Origin: Symbiobacteriaceae bacterium
Lineage (GTDB): Bacteria > Bacillota_E > Symbiobacteriia > Symbiobacteriales > Symbiobacteriaceae
DNA length: 8,856 bases
Assembly (NCBI GenBank): GCA_027356675.1
Contig: DAHVXO010000330.1
Location: 1 to 8,856, forward strand
Direction: 5' to 3'
The position numbers and the translations under genes were made by a program. Positions 6,459 to 8,856 of this stretch are shown piece after piece (the first letter of the stretch is position 1; the number at the start of each line of letters is the position of its first letter). The notes below the pieces were generated by a model. The model was not told where the DNA came from. It saw only the letters and a program-made list of their open reading frames with translations, and made no database searches.

Positions 6459-6480
6459 CTGATCAGGCCGGCCTGATCAG
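6459..6480. repeat. 22-bp perfect palindrome at the darA ribosome-binding site
   Basis: Two perfect 11-base arms, CTGATCAGGCC and GGCCTGATCAG, meet with no spacer. Each arm itself contains the palindrome TGATCA, and the centre is GGCCGGCC. It fills most of the 45-base gap between the MFS stop (6488) and the darA start, ending one base from the darA Shine-Dalgarno AGGAGG (6452-6457). There is no T-run after it on either strand. It could be a DNA operator for a dimeric repressor, or, in RNA, a hairpin next to the ribosome-binding site. Confidence 0.7.
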
Positions 6481-6487
6481 GCTGGGT

Positions 6488-7741
6488 CTACCGGGGAGAA
6501 TTCTCCGCAGCGTCTAGATTTCCCTTCCGTGAGCCGAGGGCGGCGACGATCAGGAATCCTGCGACTCCGATCATGCGCAGCAGGGTGGAGATCGCCAGCC
6601 CGGTGCGCAGCGGCATCAGCGTCATCATGTAGGCGCCGACCAGCGTGGCGATCGCGGCACCGACGCTTGTGACCGCCGAGTGGACAGCCAGGTACAGCGG
6701 GCGACCCTCTGCGGGGGAGACCTCCAACAAGGTGTTCAGGACTAGCAGCATGACCCCGGCGACGCCGGTGCCGGTGAAGAGAGTGACGACCACCAGCACG
6801 TATAGATTGGGCGTAACCGCATTCAGGGCAGGGGCAACAGCGAGCACGGCCGCCGCGACGCCCAGGACCTTGGTGGTGCCATACTGCTCGGACCAGCGGG
6901 TCCAGAGCGGGTAGGTGGCGATTGCGACGATCGAATTCGAGACGGTCAGGATGCCCAGCCACATGTTCGAGGCGCCCAGTTCCGTGATCTGAAAGCGGTC
7001 GAAGAGGGGCCAGACCATCTGCCAGGTGAAGTGAAAGAGGACCGAGGCGATGAGGAACCGTGTGAACGGCTTGTGGGTGAATACCGTGAGATAGCTCCGC
7101 AGGCCGCCGCCAGACGTCGCCCCTCTGGCTGGGCTTTCGCCGTGCTCAGACGCGTCCATCCGCAGGAAGTAGTAGATCTCGATCAAGCCGACCAGGAAAG
7201 ACAGGGTGAAGAAGACCAGATAGCCATACGGGTACGGGAGCAGATCGTCCAGGAGCCAGCCGGTCGCAAAGGCCACCACCATGCCGACGCCGGTGGACCA
7301 GGATTGCCGTTCGGCCAGGGCCCGGCCGCGTTCGGTGCCGCAAAATACGTCGGCCAGGAAAGCGTTCAGGGCGGTCGTGGCCGCAGAGTTGGGGAAGACG
7401 GCCAGCACCCAGAAGAGGATCACGCCCCAGACACGCAGATGGGGCGGGAGCCACGGGACGGCTGCCACACCCAGCGTCGCTGCACGCCCGAGCAGGAAGA
7501 TCGCTGCCACCAGGCGCTTGCGGTCGCGCACCCGCGCCACAGCGGCCGCCGCGCCCATCACGGCGATGACGCTTGCCGCGTTCGGCCACGAGGCCAAATA
7601 GCCAAGCTGCAGATTGTCGGCGCCCATGTCAATCGCCATCTTGCGGACGAACGGACCGATCATGTTGAGGGAAGCTGCTGCGTATGCAGCATTCAGGATG
7701 TTATAACGGGAGTTGCGATCCAAGACTGACCCCCACATCAT
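6488..7741 (-). CDS. Major facilitator superfamily transporter
   Basis: This is a predicted secondary transporter of the cytoplasmic membrane with about 12 hydrophobic helices, 417 residues from the ATG at 7741. MFS motif A is recognisable in degenerate form in both halves: VRDRKRLVAA after helix 2 (71-80) and TRWSEQYGTTKVL after helix 8 (281-293). A hydrophilic loop (about 194-217, Gly/Ser-rich) separates the halves. The start is uncertain: the frame is open to 7801, but the TATAAT at 7773-7778 would put transcription start near 7766, which excludes the extension. The tandem ATGs at 7741/7738 have no clear Shine-Dalgarno, and a TTG at 7723 behind GGGGG is another option. It lies divergent from the deacetylase and just upstream of darA. 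The substrate is not predictable, and the closest subfamily (efflux or sugar) is not recognised. Confidence 0.88.
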   Translation of the reverse strand: MMWGSVLDRNSRYNILNAAYAAASLNMIGPFVRKMAIDMGADNLQLGYLASWPNAASVIAVMGAAAAVARVRDRKRLVAAIFLLGRAATLGVAAVPWLPPHLRVWGVILFWVLAVFPNSAATTALNAFLADVFCGTERGRALAERQSWSTGVGMVVAFATGWLLDDLLPYPYGYLVFFTLSFLVGLIEIYYFLRMDASEHGESPARGATSGGGLRSYLTVFTHKPFTRFLIASVLFHFTWQMVWPLFDRFQITELGASNMWLGILTVSNSIVAIATYPLWTRWSEQYGTTKVLGVAAAVLAVAPALNAVTPNLYVLVVVTLFTGTGVAGVMLLVLNTLLEVSPAEGRPLYLAVHSAVTSVGAAIATLVGAYMMTLMPLRTGLAISTLLRMIGVAGFLIVAALGSRKGNLDAAENSPR

Positions 7742-7768
7742 TCGTGAGCCCAAATAGTCTATGACTCC

Positions 7769-7796
7769 ACATATTATAACACGGTAGGCATACGTG
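7769..7796 (+). promoter_or_regulatory. Sigma-E-like sporulation promoter for the deacetylase gene
   Basis: ACATATT (7769-7775) resembles the sigma-E -35 (consensus core ATATT), and CATACGTG (7789-7796) keeps the CATAC core of the -10 (CATACAnT). The spacer is 13 bp, at or just below the usual range. It lies 53 bases upstream of the GTG start of a sporulation-type deacetylase, on the right strand. Motif-level evidence only. Confidence 0.4.
7773..7778 (-). promoter_or_regulatory. -10 element (TATAAT) for the MFS transporter gene
   Basis: A perfect sigma-A -10 hexamer on the minus strand lies 31 bases upstream of the MFS ATG at 7741. The -35 at 16-bp spacing is only TGTCCA (three of six). It overlaps the -35 of the predicted sigma-E promoter reading the other way, so the two could exclude each other. 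Confidence 0.45.
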
Positions 7797-7798
7797 GA

Positions 7799-7841
7799 CA
7801 CCCCTGTTCATAGCGTTGGATTGATGACCAGGCAAGGGGTG
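7799..7841 (+). promoter_or_regulatory. Inverted repeat that pairs with the deacetylase Shine-Dalgarno
   Basis: CACCCCT (7799-7805) is exactly complementary to AGGGGTG (7835-7841), which is the ribosome-binding site of the gene starting at 7849. A short inner pairing, TCAT (7808-7811) with ATGA (7824-7827), could extend the hairpin. If the transcript starts upstream of 7799, this leader could mask the ribosome-binding site; if it starts near 7803 as the sigma-E-like promoter predicts, part of the 5' arm would be missing. Confidence 0.3.
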
Positions 7842-7848
7842 ATGCCAG

Positions 7849-8856
7849 GTGGAGCGGTTAGCCCGCGCACATTTCCGGGTGATTCGCATCAATCGCTGGT
7901 CGGTGGCGCTGGTGCTCCTGGTGGCCCTGGCGCTGCTGCTGCTGCCGGCGCGCGGGTTACTGCCGGCGGCGGCCGGGCAGCCAGTCCGGGTGAGCGAGGG
8001 GGTCACCATTGGCGACCGGGACTTCTCGGGCAAGGGTGAGCAGGAGGCGCGTGCCATGCTGGCGGAGATGTCCGGTGCACTGCAGGCCGCCCCGGTGGCC
8101 GCCCATGAGCAGCGAGGGGCCACCGGCGTCAGCTACGTTGTCCCGGAGCTCAACGGGTATGTGCTGGATGTGGACACAACCTGGTTCCGGCTCAAGACGG
8201 CCCGGGCCGGGACGGTCGTGGAACCGGCCACCCGGGTGCAGAAACCGCCTCAGCGGCTCGTGGACTTCCCCCAGGCGGTGATTCGGCAGGGGAATGCCCG
8301 CAAGGCGGCGGTGGCGCTGCTAGTGAACGTGGACTGGGGCACCAAGGAACTGATCGAGATGCTGCCGGTGCTCAAGCGCAGGGGCGTCAAGGCAACCTTC
8401 TTCGTCTCAGGGCGGTGGGCGGCGGCACATGAAAACCTGCTCCGCACGATGGCGCAAGAGGGCCACGAGATTGCCACCCATGGCTACGACCTGTCCACTG
8501 GTCCGTCTGCTCTGGCTTCGGCCGGTCGCCTGAAAGACGACATCGCCCGCAGCGTGGGCGTGATCGAAAAGGCCACTGAGACGCAGGTGCGGTATTACGC
8601 CCCGCATATGTCTGAGGTGACCCCTGAGGTGCTGCGGTCGGCGGCAGATCTGCGGCTGCGGACGGTGCTGTACAGCCTGGATACCGTGGATTGGAAAGAC
8701 TCCACCTCCGGTGAGATGATCCTGGCCACCATGGGCAAGGCGAAGCCGGGCGATCTGATCCTCCTCCACCCCAAGCCCAATACCGCCCGGGTCCTGGACC
8801 AGGCGCTGAGCCGGTTCGAGTCCGCCGGGCTCCGGCCTCAGACCCTCACCGAGGTG
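7849..8856 (+). CDS. YlxY-like polysaccharide deacetylase family protein with degenerate active site (3' end missing)
   Basis: This is a membrane-anchored NodB-fold protein, 336 residues to the right edge; B. subtilis YlxY has about 319, so only a short C-terminal piece is probably missing. The GTG at 7849 follows AAGGGGTGA with a six-base spacer, and an in-frame TGA at 7840 rules out earlier starts. A signal anchor spans about 18-42, then comes a YlxY-like N-terminal region (about 44-145) containing PELNGYVLDVD. The NodB domain starts at about 150. Motif 1 is NVDWG (160-164) instead of TFDDG, so the metal-binding Asp is Trp163. Motif 2 is HGYDL (211-215) instead of HxxxH, losing the second metal His. 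Motif 3 is YYAPHM without the usual Arg. DTVDW (278-282) and LLHP (305-308) are kept. B. subtilis YlxY, as I recall it, has NVAWG at motif 1, so the branch may be non-catalytic or use a different mechanism. A cell wall or spore role is inferred from family and the nearby spm genes. Confidence 0.88.
   Translation, partial: MERLARAHFRVIRINRWSVALVLLVALALLLLPARGLLPAAAGQPVRVSEGVTIGDRDFSGKGEQEARAMLAEMSGALQAAPVAAHEQRGATGVSYVVPELNGYVLDVDTTWFRLKTARAGTVVEPATRVQKPPQRLVDFPQAVIRQGNARKAAVALLVNVDWGTKELIEMLPVLKRRGVKATFFVSGRWAAAHENLLRTMAQEGHEIATHGYDLSTGPSALASAGRLKDDIARSVGVIEKATETQVRYYAPHMSEVTPEVLRSAADLRLRTVLYSLDTVDWKDSTSGEMILATMGKAKPGDLILLHPKPNTARVLDQALSRFESAGLRPQTLTEV

Noticed and set aside
7031..7729. 232-residue plus-strand open frame opposite the MFS gene
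   Set aside because: The minus strand encodes regularly spaced membrane helices and MFS motifs; the plus frame is an uncharacteristic charged sequence with no ribosome-binding site or domain.
7742..7801. Extra 20 residues upstream of the MFS start
   Set aside because: There is no ribosome-binding site for the GTG at 7801, and the TATAAT at 7773-7778 lies inside the extension, so the transcript would begin downstream of it.
1..8856. Mobile element, CRISPR, toxin-antitoxin or phage-defence system
   Set aside because: I looked for transposase/integrase motifs, direct-repeat arrays, small paired toxin genes and nuclease or helicase domains and found none. The gene set is core sporulation, rRNA modification and transport.

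Overview
The window is GC-rich and reads as chromosomal DNA of an endospore-forming, high-GC member of the Firmicutes. A Symbiobacterium-like genome is my best guess, from composition plus gene content and not from a database match. The evidence is a complete spmA-spmB spore-maturation pair, a DarA-type cyclic-di-AMP receptor, a YlxY-like polysaccharide deacetylase of the sporulation-associated type, and frequent TTG/GTG starts behind strong Shine-Dalgarno sequences. I see no tRNA, rRNA, CRISPR array, transposase or phage gene, and no stretch over 300 bases lacks a gene.

Layout, left to right. Bases 1-770 (minus) hold the N-terminal 256 residues of a MalK/UgpC/MsmK-type sugar ABC transporter ATPase that runs off the left edge. 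Bases 845-2119 (minus) encode a lipoprotein sugar-type solute-binding protein; no permease lies between the two. Bases 2217-3806 (minus) encode an RluB/RsuA-family 23S rRNA pseudouridine synthase with long basic Pro/Arg/Gly-rich tails at both ends. Bases 3886-4359 (plus) encode an unrecognised 157-residue protein, divergent from rluB and overlapping the end of the next gene by 11 bases. Bases 4349-5998 (minus) carry spmA-spmB-ridA, read from right to left as one probable operon. Bases 6113-6442 (minus) encode DarA, followed by a textbook intrinsic terminator; just upstream of its ribosome-binding site lies a perfect 22-bp palindrome. Bases 6488-7741 (minus) encode a 12-helix MFS transporter. 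A 107-bp divergent intergenic region then separates it from the YlxY-like deacetylase at 7849, which runs off the right edge almost complete.

Functional reading. The core is a sporulation/envelope neighbourhood. SpmA and SpmB are needed for normal spore-core dehydration, the deacetylase-like protein belongs to a family linked to cell wall or spore cortex, and DarA senses c-di-AMP, a nucleotide tied to potassium, osmolyte and cell-wall homeostasis. The order spmA-spmB-rluB resembles the Bacillus arrangement (recalled, not checked), but here ridA and an oppositely oriented unknown gene separate spmB from rluB. The sugar SBP/ATPase genes look like a separate module.

I did not find a convincing undescribed multi-gene system. 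The best leads are the 22-bp palindrome at the darA ribosome-binding site, the degenerate active site of the deacetylase, a sigma-E-like promoter and possible SD-masking leader ahead of it, the intrinsically disordered tails of RluB, and the orphan 157-residue protein.
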